DNA of 29,622 bases from Oscillibacter sp. (GTDB lineage: Bacteria > Bacillota > Clostridia > Oscillospirales > Oscillospiraceae): positions 267 through 29,888 of the forward strand of contig DNFA01000031.1 of NCBI GenBank assembly GCA_003487665.1. The letters run 5' to 3'. Numbering within the stretch: position 1 is the stretch's first letter; every line of letters starts with the position of its first letter. Both the position numbers and the translations under genes were made by a program. Below are positions 14,533-22,228 of this stretch, piece after piece. The notes under the pieces were generated by a model. That model was not told where the DNA came from and made no database searches. It worked only from the letters and a program-made list of their open reading frames with translations.

Positions 14533-15732
14533 ATGTATCGAAAAGCGGTGAACTATCTCCGGGGACAGGCGGTGGTGGAGATCACCTCCTCCGCGCCGGA
14601 GCGGGTGGTGAATCTGTGCGCCGCCCACGGCATCCCCTTCTGGGATGTGGACTGGCGGACGGAGCGGTGCTTCCGCGTGACCACCACCCTGCCCGGCCTG
14701 CGCCGGCTGCGGGAGGTAACGGCGGACACGGATGCGGACATCCGGCTGCTGCGCAAAACGGGCGCGCCGGAGCTGTGGCGGCGGTGCCGGAGGCGCTATG
14801 TGCTTCTGGCGGCGGCGCTGGTGCTGCCGCTGCTGCTGGCGCTGGGCAGCGCGTTTATATGGGATTTTGCCGTCAGCGGCAACGACACCGTGCCCACGGA
14901 GGAGATATTGCAGGCGCTGGAGCGCTGCGGCGTGCGGGTGGGGACGCGGGGCGTGGGGCTGGATCAGGACGACCTGCGCAACCGGGTGCTGCCGCTGCTG
15001 CCGGACGTGGTGTATCTGGCGGTGAACGTCCGGGGCTGCACCGCCCACGTGCAGGTGGTGGAGCGCACCCGCCCGCCCCATCTGTACCGGGACAGCGACG
15101 TGCAGAACGTGGTGGCCGCCAGGGACGGCCTGATCACAAAGATCGAGGCGCTGGACGGCGTTACCTGCGTGCAGGTGGGCGACACGGTGCAGGCCGGGCA
15201 GGTGCTGCTGGGCGGCGTGGCGGATTCGCCCCGCGGCTGCCGCTATATGCGCGCCCACGGGCGCATCCGAGCGCGGACGTGGTACTGCTGGACGGTGCCC
15301 GTGCCGCTGGACGTGTGCGAAAAGACCGGCGAGGAGGGTGCCGTCACCCGCGTGGCGGTGGATATCGGGCGGCAGAGAATAAAATTATACGCAGGGGGTA
15401 GCGTATTGCCGGTGGATTGTGATAAAATAACAGAATACCGCGGTCTGCGTCTGCCCTTCGGCCTGCGCCTGCCGGTGACGCTGGCGGTGGAGAGGACCGT
15501 GACGCACACCATGTACGACGGGCAGCGGACAGAGGACGACGCCCGCGCCGAGGGCGAGCGCCAGCTGCTGGCGCAGCTGCGGCAGACCATCGGGGAGGAC
15601 GGCGCCATCCTGCAGACGGACGTGTCCGCCCGGCGGCAGGGCGCGTACCTTATGGTGACGCTGCGGGCGGAATGTGAGGAACAGATCGGCGTGGACGCGC
15701 CGCTGGCTATAACAAGCGATACAGGGAGGTAA
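14533..15732 (+). CDS. yqfD: Sporulation protein YqfD
   Basis: 399 residues, the usual YqfD size. The N-terminal soluble region (1-80) contains VVEITSSAPERVVNLCAAHGIPFWDVDW. One membrane helix lies at about 90-112 (LLAAALVLPLLLALGSAFIW), followed by a POTRA-like start VSGNDTVPTEEILQALERCGV and the family segment LPLLPDVVYLAVNVRGCTAHVQVVERTRPP. The rest is extracellular/intermembrane beta-rich sequence (SRAARDGLITKIEALDG-like, seen as VVAARDGLITKIEALDGV). The YqfC/YqfD pair is found across endospore formers and influences sporulation; the molecular role is not settled. The stop overlaps the ribosome site of phoH, so the sporulation pair is coupled to housekeeping genes. Confidence 0.94.
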   Translation: MYRKAVNYLRGQAVVEITSSAPERVVNLCAAHGIPFWDVDWRTERCFRVTTTLPGLRRLREVTADTDADIRLLRKTGAPELWRRCRRRYVLLAAALVLPLLLALGSAFIWDFAVSGNDTVPTEEILQALERCGVRVGTRGVGLDQDDLRNRVLPLLPDVVYLAVNVRGCTAHVQVVERTRPPHLYRDSDVQNVVAARDGLITKIEALDGVTCVQVGDTVQAGQVLLGGVADSPRGCRYMRAHGRIRARTWYCWTVPVPLDVCEKTGEEGAVTRVAVDIGRQRIKLYAGGSVLPVDCDKITEYRGLRLPFGLRLPVTLAVERTVTHTMYDGQRTEDDARAEGERQLLAQLRQTIGEDGAILQTDVSARRQGAYLMVTLRAECEEQIGVDAPLAITSDTGR

Positions 15733-15741
15733 ACCCGGAAT

Positions 15742-16698
15742 ATGGAACAGCGTATCGGAATTGAACGCATGGAGGAGGCCGTGAACCTGTTCGGCTCCTT
15801 TGACGAGAACATCCGCCTTTTAGAGGCGGAATTTCAGGTGCAGGCGGTGAACCGGGGCGGTGAGATCGTCGTCTCCGGCGAGCCGGAGAACGTCATGCTG
15901 GCAGTGAAGGCGGTGCAGGCGCTGCTGACGCTGTCGGGCAAGGGCGAGAACATCACCGACCAGCATGTGCGCTACGTCATCGGACTGGTGCGCTCCGGTC
16001 AGTCCGAGCGCATCAGCGAGCTGACGCAGGACGTGATCTGCATCACCAGCAAGGGGCGCCCCGTGAAGCCCAAGACCATCGGTCAGAAGGAGTACGTCAA
16101 CGCCATCCTGAAGCAGACCGTCACCATCGGCGTGGGGCCTGCGGGCACCGGCAAGACGTATCTGGCGGTGGCGGCTGCCGTGGCCGCCTTCCGGGACAAG
16201 CAGGTAAACCGCATCATCCTCACCCGCCCGGCGGTGGAGGCCGGCGAGCGGCTGGGCTTCCTGCCCGGCGATCTACAGAGCAAGGTAGATCCCTACCTGC
16301 GCCCGCTGTACGACGCGCTGTTCGACATGCTGGGGGCGGAGACGTACCAGAAGTATCTGGAGCGGGGCAACATCGAGGTGGCGCCGCTGGCCTACATGCG
16401 CGGCCGCACGCTGGACGACAGCTTCATCATTCTGGACGAAGCCCAGAACACCAGCCGCGAGCAGATGAAAATGTTCCTGACCCGCATGGGCTTCGGCTCC
16501 AAGGTGGTCATCACCGGCGACGTGACGCAGATCGACCTGCCCAGCGACAAGGTCAGCGGCCTGAAGGAGGCCATGAAGGTGCTGCGGGACGTGGAGGGCG
16601 TGGCTATATGCAAGCTCACCAAGGAGGACGTGGTGCGCCATGTGATGGTGCAGCGCATTATCGAGGCCTACGCCAAATTTGAGGAGAAAAAGAAATGA
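15742..16698 (+). CDS. phoH: PhoH family NTPase (PhoH-like protein)
   Basis: 318 residues. An N-terminal KH-like segment (about residues 5-70, LFGSFDENIRLLEAEFQVQAV and VSGEPENV) precedes the PhoH ATPase core. The core has Walker A GPAGTGKTYLA (about 134-144), Walker B IILDEAQN near 232 and TGDVTQIDLP near 262. PhoH-like proteins are cytoplasmic NTPases; their conserved place next to ybeY points to RNA or ribosome metabolism. The ATG follows AGGGAGGT. The gene overlaps ybeY by four bases (ATGA). Confidence 0.96.
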   Translation: MEQRIGIERMEEAVNLFGSFDENIRLLEAEFQVQAVNRGGEIVVSGEPENVMLAVKAVQALLTLSGKGENITDQHVRYVIGLVRSGQSERISELTQDVICITSKGRPVKPKTIGQKEYVNAILKQTVTIGVGPAGTGKTYLAVAAAVAAFRDKQVNRIILTRPAVEAGERLGFLPGDLQSKVDPYLRPLYDALFDMLGAETYQKYLERGNIEVAPLAYMRGRTLDDSFIILDEAQNTSREQMKMFLTRMGFGSKVVITGDVTQIDLPSDKVSGLKEAMKVLRDVEGVAICKLTKEDVVRHVMVQRIIEAYAKFEEKKK

Positions 16699-17183
16699 AG
16701 CGACACTATATACCCGTCACCGCCGACGTGCCCGGCATCAGTGAGGCGACGCGGAGCTTCCTCCGCAAGGTCATCCGCACGGCGCTGACCGCCCAGGGGG
16801 TGGACTTTCCCTGCGAGGTGGACGTGCTGGTCACGGGCGACGCGGGCATCCACGCCATCAATCTGGACATGCGGGGGGTGGATCGCCCCACCGACGTGCT
16901 GAGCTTCCCGGAGTTCGAGCTGACGCCCGGTCAGCTGCCCGGCGCGGAGGACGCCGACCCCGGCACCGGCTATGTGCCCCTGGGGGATATGGTCATCTCC
17001 ATGGAGCGGGTGAAGGCGCAGGCGAAGGAGTACGGGCACTCCAACCGCCGGGAGCTGGCGTATCTGGCGGCACACTCCGTGCTGCACCTGCTGGGCTACG
17101 ACCACATGGACGAGGGCGCGCAGAAGGCGCAGATGCGCGGGCGCGAGGAGGCCATCATGTCCCAGCTGGGACTGGAGAGATAA
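16695..17183 (+). CDS. ybeY: Endoribonuclease YbeY (rRNA maturation factor)
   Basis: 162 residues with the zinc-binding signature HSVLHLLGYDH (H-x3-H-x5-H, about residues 127-137) and the family segments VTGDAGIHAINLDMRGVDRPTDVLSFP and LGDMVISMERV. YbeY takes part in 16S rRNA 3'-end maturation and 70S quality control in the cytoplasm. It overlaps phoH and precedes era, whose product also binds 16S rRNA, which supports a shared ribosome-assembly role. Confidence 0.97.
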   Translation: MKRHYIPVTADVPGISEATRSFLRKVIRTALTAQGVDFPCEVDVLVTGDAGIHAINLDMRGVDRPTDVLSFPEFELTPGQLPGAEDADPGTGYVPLGDMVISMERVKAQAKEYGHSNRRELAYLAAHSVLHLLGYDHMDEGAQKAQMRGREEAIMSQLGLER

Positions 17184-17220
17184 CAAAATTGCTCAAATGA
17201 AAGAAAGTTGAGGATCACCT

Positions 17221-18123
17221 ATGAACATCACAAAAACCGCTATGATTACCGTATGCGGACGACCCAACGTAGGCAAGTCCAGCCTGACCAACGCGCTGGT
17301 GGGCGAGAAAATCGCCATCGTTTCGGACAAGCCCCAGACCACCCGCAACCGCATTTACGGCGTGGTGAACCGGGGCGACACCCAGTTCGTGCTGCTGGAC
17401 ACACCGGGTCTGCACAAGTCCCGCTCCCGGCTGGGCGACTACATGGTCAAGGTGGTGCGGGAGAGCCTGAGCAGCGTGGAGTGCGCGCTGCTGCTGGTGG
17501 AGCCTATCCCCCATGTGGGCGAGCCGGAGCGCATCCTGCTCCAGCGCATTCAGGAGGAGCAGCTGCCCTGCGTACTGTGCATCAACAAGATCGACACGGT
17601 GGAGAAGAAGGAGTCCCTGCTGGAGGTCATCGCGGCATACAATGAGGTATACGACGGCTTTGACGCCATCATCCCCCTGTCCGCCCGGACGGGCGACGGG
17701 CTGGATGAGCTGCTGCGGCAGCTGGAAACATACGCCCAGCCCGGCCCCCAGCTGTTCCCCGACGGCATGACCACCGATCAGGCGGACAGCCAGGTATGCG
17801 CCGAGATCGTCCGGGAGAAGATGCTGCGGTGCCTGGACAAGGAGATCCCCCACGGCACGGCGGTGGAGGTGACGAAGTTCTCCGAGCGGGAGGACAGCGG
17901 CATCATCGATCTGGACGTGACCATCTACTGCGAGAAGGCCAGTCACAAGGGCATCATCATCGGCAAGGGCGGCGAGATGCTCAAGCGCATCAGCTCCGCC
18001 GCCCGCCGGGACATTGAGAAGTTCATGGGCACCAAGGTCTTTCTTCAGACATGGGTGAAGGTCAAAGAGAATTGGAGAGACAATCCCAACTTCATTCGTA
18101 GTCAGGGCTACAACGAGGACTGA
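17221..18123 (+). CDS. era: GTPase Era
   Basis: 300 residues, the standard Era length. G1 GRPNVGKSS (about 13-21), G2 region KPQTTRNRIYG, G3 DTPGLH (about 60), G4 NKID (about 122), G5 PLSARTGDG, and the C-terminal KH domain with IIIGKGGEMLKRISSAARRDIEKF. Era is a GTP-dependent 30S assembly factor that binds the 16S 3' end. The ATG is preceded by GAGGATCACCT. In many Firmicutes dgkA and cdd lie between ybeY and era; here they are absent and the gap is 37 bp. Serine codons are TCC/AGC with only one TCG of 17. Confidence 0.98.
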   Translation: MNITKTAMITVCGRPNVGKSSLTNALVGEKIAIVSDKPQTTRNRIYGVVNRGDTQFVLLDTPGLHKSRSRLGDYMVKVVRESLSSVECALLLVEPIPHVGEPERILLQRIQEEQLPCVLCINKIDTVEKKESLLEVIAAYNEVYDGFDAIIPLSARTGDGLDELLRQLETYAQPGPQLFPDGMTTDQADSQVCAEIVREKMLRCLDKEIPHGTAVEVTKFSEREDSGIIDLDVTIYCEKASHKGIIIGKGGEMLKRISSAARRDIEKFMGTKVFLQTWVKVKENWRDNPNFIRSQGYNED

Positions 18124-18189
18124 CAGCAACAATTTTCCAGCCATAAATCCGGCGAAAGCTCCCATGCTAACGGCGTGGAGGTGAACGCC

Positions 18190-18288
18190 GTGGACTATTG
18201 GGACTTATTTCTGGACACCGGCGCGCCGGAGGCGTATCTGCTCTACCGGGACGCACAGGAGACGGTATGCAAACAGGAAAAGCAGTGA
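18190..18288 (+). CDS. yqzL: YqzL family small protein
   Basis: A 32-residue protein starting at a GTG eight bases after GGAGG. It reads MDYWDLFLDTGAPEAYLLYR and ends KQEKQ. The pattern W-x-x-F-x-x-T-G-x-x-x-x-Y-L-L-Y is that of YqzL, a tiny protein known between era and recO in Bacillus. Here it lies in the same position and its last 22 bases overlap recO, with the recO ribosome site inside it. Function is unknown. It is shorter than B. subtilis YqzL (about 47 residues). A GTG three codons upstream (18181) overlaps the ribosome site and is less likely. Confidence 0.78.
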   Translation: MDYWDLFLDTGAPEAYLLYRDAQETVCKQEKQ

Positions 18289-19022
18289 CCTCCGGCGTGG
18301 TGCTGCGGGTCACGGACACAAAAGAGACAGACCGGATACTGACCGTTCTGACGCCGGACAGGGGCAAAATACCCCTCATCGCACGGGGCGCACGGCGGAA
18401 GAACAGCCGGCTGGCCGCCGCCTGCCAGATGCCGGCCTATTCCGAGCTGACCATCTACAAGCGGGGCGGCTGGTATCTGCTGGACGAGGCGTCGCCCATC
18501 GAGCTGTTCGACGGGCTGGGGCGGGACATTGAGCTGCTGGCGCTGGCTGCGTGGTTCTGCGAGCTGACGGAGGCGGTGTGCGCCGAGGAGACGGCCTGCC
18601 CAGAGATCCTGTCGCTGCTGCTGAACGGGCTGTACGCCCTGTGCTATACGGAGAAGGAGCCGCAGCTGGTGAAGGCGGCCTTCCAGTTCCGGCTCATGGC
18701 GCTGGCGGGGTTCGAGCCGCTGGCGGAGGGCTGCGCCGTGTGCGGTGCACGGGACGTGCGCGCACCCATGCTGGATATATTCGGCGGATATATCACCTGC
18801 GGCGGATGCAAAAGCCCGGACAGCCGGATGCGCCTGCCCCTGACAGAGGGCGGGCTGGCGGCGCTGCGGCATGTGCTGGGCGCGGACGGCAAGCGGCTGT
18901 ACAGCTTCACGCTGGAAAAGAGCGCCTTGCAGACGCTGGATCACGCGGGAGAGGCGTTTATCGCCGCCCAGCTGGAGCGCAGCTTCCGGACGCTGGACTA
19001 CTACAAGTCCCTGTTGGGGTAA
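18267..19022 (+). CDS. recO: DNA repair protein RecO
   Basis: 251 residues from ATG 18267, preceded by AGGAGA. The N-terminal OB fold reads TSGVVLRVTDTKETDRILTVLTPDRGKIPLIARGARR. The helical C-terminal domain includes FQFRLMALAGFEP and a four-cysteine zinc site (CAVCGARD and CGGCKS, about residues 164-195). RecO loads RecA onto SSB-coated single-stranded DNA together with RecR. The frame is open upstream of the chosen start, but only over the yqzL gene. mutS2 follows 16 bases later. Confidence 0.95.
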   Translation: MQTGKAVTSGVVLRVTDTKETDRILTVLTPDRGKIPLIARGARRKNSRLAAACQMPAYSELTIYKRGGWYLLDEASPIELFDGLGRDIELLALAAWFCELTEAVCAEETACPEILSLLLNGLYALCYTEKEPQLVKAAFQFRLMALAGFEPLAEGCAVCGARDVRAPMLDIFGGYITCGGCKSPDSRMRLPLTEGGLAALRHVLGADGKRLYSFTLEKSALQTLDHAGEAFIAAQLERSFRTLDYYKSLLG

Positions 19023-19038
19023 AAGAGGAACTACATAT

Positions 19039-21441
19039 ATGAGCGACTTATTTGAAAAATCCATTAAAACACTGGAGCTGCCGGCGGTGCTGGAGCTGCT
19101 TTCCCGCCACGCCGTCAGCGACGAGGCCAAGGCGCGGTGTCTGCGGCTGCGGCCGGTGACGGACGCGGCGGCGGTGGAGCATCTGCTGGACGAGACGGAC
19201 GCCGCCAAAACGCGGTTGGGTCTGCACGGCAGCCCCTCCTTCGCCGGGGTGAAGGACGTGTCCCAGGCGCTGAACCGCGCCGACCACGGCGGCGTGCTGA
19301 ACACCCGCGAGCTGCTGGACGTGGCCGGCGTGCTGACCGCCGCACGGCGTGTCAGCGACTATGACGCGGAGCGGCAGGGCGAGGCCACGGCCATCGACCG
19401 GCTGTTCTCGGCGCTGCATGTGAACCGCTATCTGGAGGACAGGATCCGCTCCGCCATTCTGGACGAGGAGACCATCGCGGACACCGCCAGCCCGGAGCTG
19501 GCGGACATCCGCCGGAAAATGCGGGCGGCCGCCACCAAGGGGCGGCAGATATTGCAGCGGATCATCTCGTCACCCTCCTACGCCAAGGTTTTGCAGGAGG
19601 CTCTCATCACCCAGCGGGACGGGCGGTTCGTGGTGCCGGTGAAGGCGGAGTGCAAGGGCAGTCTGCCGGGTCTGGTACACGACATCTCCTCCTCCGGCGC
19701 CACGCTGTTCGTGGAGCCCATGGGCGTGGTGCAGGCCAACAACGAGCTGAAGGAGCTGCAGGCGCGGGAGGAAAAGGAGATCGACCGGGTGCTGCGGATG
19801 CTGTCCGGCGAGTGCGCGGCGCAGCGGGAGAACATCCTGTACGACTACGACCTGCTGGTGCAGCTGGACGCCATCTTCGCCCGCGCCCAGCTGAGCTACG
19901 CCATGGACGCCGGGCGGCCGCTGGTGCGCAAAAAAGGCGGCATCGACCTGCGGCGGGCGCGGCATCCGCTGCTGGATCCGGCCAAGGCGGTGCCGGTGAC
20001 GGTGGCGCTGGGCGGCGCATACGATACGCTGGTCATCACCGGCCCCAACACCGGCGGCAAGACCGTCACGCTGAAAACACTGGGGCTGCTGTGCCTGATG
20101 GCACAGTGCGGCCTGCACATCCCCGCCGGGGATCAAAGCGCGGTGCAGGTGTTCGACCGGGTGCTGGCAGACGTGGGCGACGAGCAGTCCATCGAGCAGA
20201 GCCTGTCCACCTTCTCGGCGCACATGGCCAACACGGTGGAGATACTGAAGCAGGCGGACGACCGGAGCCTGATCCTGTTCGACGAGTTGGGCGCGGGCAC
20301 CGACCCGGTGGAGGGCGCGGCGCTGGCCATCGCCATCATTCAGGATGTACGGGGCAAGGGCGCACTGACCGCCGCCACCACCCACTACGCGGAATTAAAG
20401 ACCTTCGCCATGACCACGGCGGGGGTGGAGAACGCCAGCTGCGAGTTCGACGTGCAGACGCTGCGCCCCACCTACCGGCTGCTGATCGGCATACCGGGCA
20501 AGTCCAATGCCTTCGCCATCTCCCGGCGGCTGGGGCTGGACGAGAGCGTGATCGAAAACGCCAAGGCGCAGATGGACAACGAGTCCGTGCGGTTCGAGGA
20601 CGTGCTGACCCAGCTGGAGGAAAAGCGACAGCGGCTGGAAAAAGCCCAGAACGAGGCGGATCGCCTGTGGCGGCAGCGGGAGGAGGACGCGCGGAAGGCG
20701 CGGACGTTCCGCGAGCAGATGGAAAAAGCCCGCGACAACGCCCGCAGCAAAGGCGAGGCCGACGCCCGGCGCATCGTGCAGCAGGCGCAGCGTCAGGCGG
20801 ACGCCGTGTTCGCCGAGCTGGATGAGCTGCGGAAGCAGCAGCGGCAGGCGGACTATCAGCTATTGAACGAGCGCAAAAGCGATGTGAAGCGCCGGCTCAA
20901 CGAGGCGGAAAGCGACCTGCACCGGCACGACGACACGCCGGAGCCGATCCCGGCGCCCAGCCGCCCCATCGCCGTGGGCGACACGGTGGAGCTGGCCGGC
21001 GTCCACACAGGCGCGGCGGTGCTGGCCGTCAACGGCGACGGCACGCTGCTTTTGCAGGCGGGCAAGATGAAGATGACCGTCAAGGCCGCGCAGGTACGCC
21101 TGCTGGAGACGGCGGAGGAGGTGGAAAAGAAGAAAAAGCAGTCCGATGCCGCCCGGCAGCGCAGCGGTCCGTCCGTGCAGATCAACACGGCGGCCAGAGC
21201 CTCAGCCGAGCTGGACATCCGGGGACTGGAGACGCTGGAGGCCGAGAGCGTGGTGGAAAACTACCTGGACGCGGCGTCCCGCTCCAAGCTGGGCACCGTG
21301 ACCATCATCCACGGCAAGGGCACCGGCGCGCTGCGCGCCGCCGTGCACCAGCTGCTGAAAAAGAACCGGCAGGTGAAGTCCTTCCGGCTGGGGCGGTACG
21401 GCGAGGGCGAGGCCGGCGTCACCGTTGTAGAGCTGAAGTAG
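19039..21441 (+). CDS. mutS2: Endonuclease MutS2
   Basis: 800 residues, the normal MutS2 length. The N-terminus is MSDLFEKSIKTLELPAVLELL; the core and clamp region contains DGRFVVPVKAECKGSLPGLVHDISSSGATLFVEP (about 194-228). The ATPase has Walker A GPNTGGKT (about 335-342), a DVGDEQSIEQSLSTFSAHM segment, Walker B LILFDELGAGTDP and TTHYAELK. A long coiled coil (about 515-620) precedes a C-terminal Smr nuclease domain with LDIRGLETLEAE and the IHGKGTGALR motif (about 755). MutS2 suppresses homologous recombination, and newer work links the family to rescue of collided ribosomes. It ends the long operon that starts at yqfC; no clear terminator follows. Confidence 0.97.
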   Translation: MSDLFEKSIKTLELPAVLELLSRHAVSDEAKARCLRLRPVTDAAAVEHLLDETDAAKTRLGLHGSPSFAGVKDVSQALNRADHGGVLNTRELLDVAGVLTAARRVSDYDAERQGEATAIDRLFSALHVNRYLEDRIRSAILDEETIADTASPELADIRRKMRAAATKGRQILQRIISSPSYAKVLQEALITQRDGRFVVPVKAECKGSLPGLVHDISSSGATLFVEPMGVVQANNELKELQAREEKEIDRVLRMLSGECAAQRENILYDYDLLVQLDAIFARAQLSYAMDAGRPLVRKKGGIDLRRARHPLLDPAKAVPVTVALGGAYDTLVITGPNTGGKTVTLKTLGLLCLMAQCGLHIPAGDQSAVQVFDRVLADVGDEQSIEQSLSTFSAHMANTVEILKQADDRSLILFDELGAGTDPVEGAALAIAIIQDVRGKGALTAATTHYAELKTFAMTTAGVENASCEFDVQTLRPTYRLLIGIPGKSNAFAISRRLGLDESVIENAKAQMDNESVRFEDVLTQLEEKRQRLEKAQNEADRLWRQREEDARKARTFREQMEKARDNARSKGEADARRIVQQAQRQADAVFAELDELRKQQRQADYQLLNERKSDVKRRLNEAESDLHRHDDTPEPIPAPSRPIAVGDTVELAGVHTGAAVLAVNGDGTLLLQAGKMKMTVKAAQVRLLETAEEVEKKKKQSDAARQRSGPSVQINTAARASAELDIRGLETLEAESVVENYLDAASRSKLGTVTIIHGKGTGALRAAVHQLLKKNRQVKSFRLGRYGEGEAGVTVVELK

Positions 21442-21506
21442 GGCATTTTCCACAAATTGCGGCACGAATCATGGGACAAAACGAGGGATTTTCGTATCAA
21501 TGCCCA

Positions 21507-21534
21507 TTGAATTTTTGTGTCAAACCGGTATAAT
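21507..21534 (+). promoter_or_regulatory. SigA-type promoter of the HPr gene
   Basis: TTGAAT (21507-21512) and perfect TATAAT (21529-21534), 16-base spacer. Predicted transcription start near 21541, giving a leader of about 75 nt before the HPr ATG. Confidence 0.7.
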
Positions 21535-21614
21535 AGTAAATGGTGAGGGTTGGGGACCACGCGCTGCACCCTCTGGCGCGGCAGAACAAAATTGTGCGTA
21601 AGGAGTGCTGTTTC

Positions 21615-21875
21615 ATGTATACACGGGAGATCACAGTCAAGAATGAGGTCGGTCTGCACGCCAGACCCGCTACGTATTTTATCCAGAAGGCCAACGAGTT
21701 CAAGAGCGGCATCTGGGTAGAGAAGGAAGAGCGCCGCGTCAATGCCAAGAGCCTGCTGGGCGTGCTGAGCCTGGGCATTATGAAGGGCACCACCGTGACG
21801 CTGATCGCCGACGGCAGCGACGAAAAGGAAGCTGTTGACGCGCTGGCCGAGCTGATCGAGAATCTGGACGAGTAA
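21615..21875 (+). CDS. ptsH: Phosphocarrier protein HPr
   Basis: 86 residues, typical of HPr. The active-site sequence VGLHARPAT carries the histidine phosphorylated by Enzyme I (His15 region), and NAKSLLGVLSLG carries the serine (Ser46 region) that HPr kinase modifies in Firmicutes for catabolite control. The ATG is preceded by AAGGAG and by its own promoter, and a terminator follows, so it is a single-gene unit. No Enzyme I gene is adjacent. It could also be a Crh-type paralogue, but the presence of the active-site His favours a true PTS carrier. Confidence 0.94.
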   Translation: MYTREITVKNEVGLHARPATYFIQKANEFKSGIWVEKEERRVNAKSLLGVLSLGIMKGTTVTLIADGSDEKEAVDALAELIENLDE

Positions 21876-21892
21876 CGCATACCTGTATATCG

Positions 21893-21925
21893 AAAAAGAA
21901 AGCCTGTACGGGCTTTCTTTTTTGT
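21893..21925 (+). terminator. Rho-independent terminator of the HPr gene
   Basis: Perfect 12-bp stem AAAAAGAAAGCC/GGCTTTCTTTTT (21893-21904, 21911-21922), loop TGTACG, with a T-run continuing from the stem. The arms share the core AAAGAAAGCC with the terminators at 10501 and 22194. Confidence 0.93.
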
Positions 21926-21953
21926 TTGTCGATGAGCGCACCCCGTCCCCTGC

Positions 21954-22182
21954 GGGCGGACAGAGTCGTCCGCCCCTACGGCGGGACGTCGAGGACGCCG
22001 TCCCCTACGGGCGGTTTATCGCGCCCGTCCTGTAGGGCGGGACCCATGTGTCCCGCCGCACGATATGCATGTTTTCCGGCGGGGTACGCGGGCCCCGCCC
22101 TGCAACAGGGTTCGGCGGTCATACAGGGCGGACAGAGTCGCCCGCCCCTACGGTGGGACGTCGAGGACGCCGTCTGCGGGAT
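21954..22182. repeat. Intergenic repeat cluster: two 49-bp direct repeats and several hairpins
   Basis: The 49-bp unit at 21954-22002 recurs at 22126-22174 with two differences. Each begins with a hairpin: GGGCGGAC-AGAGTC-GTCCGCCC in the first copy, with one mismatch in the second. Between them are GGCGGGAC-CCATGT-GTCCCGCC (22036-22057) and GGCGGGG/CCCCGCC (22078-22099). The block lies between two terminators and has no gene. It resembles the REP-like palindromic intergenic units I associate with Oscillospiraceae genomes. Confidence 0.85.
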
Positions 22183-22193
22183 GGCAGGCGCGC

Positions 22194-22228
22194 AAAAAAA
22201 GAAAGCCCCGGTGGGGCTTTCTTTTTTT
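22194..22228. terminator. Bidirectional terminator after the hydrogenase gene
   Basis: Perfect 16-bp stem (A7-GAAAGCCCC and its complement, 22194-22209 and 22213-22228) with a 3-base loop; the TAA of the minus-strand hydrogenase overlaps the T7 run. It works from either side. Confidence 0.94.

Noticed and set aside
13219..15258. 679-residue minus-strand frame upstream of and including the ylbJ-like protein
   Set aside because: Only the last 303 residues look like a protein. The rest is antisense to yqfC and yqfD.
21954..22174. CRISPR array
   Set aside because: There are only two copies, 172 bp apart, with internal hairpins and no regular spacers or cas genes.
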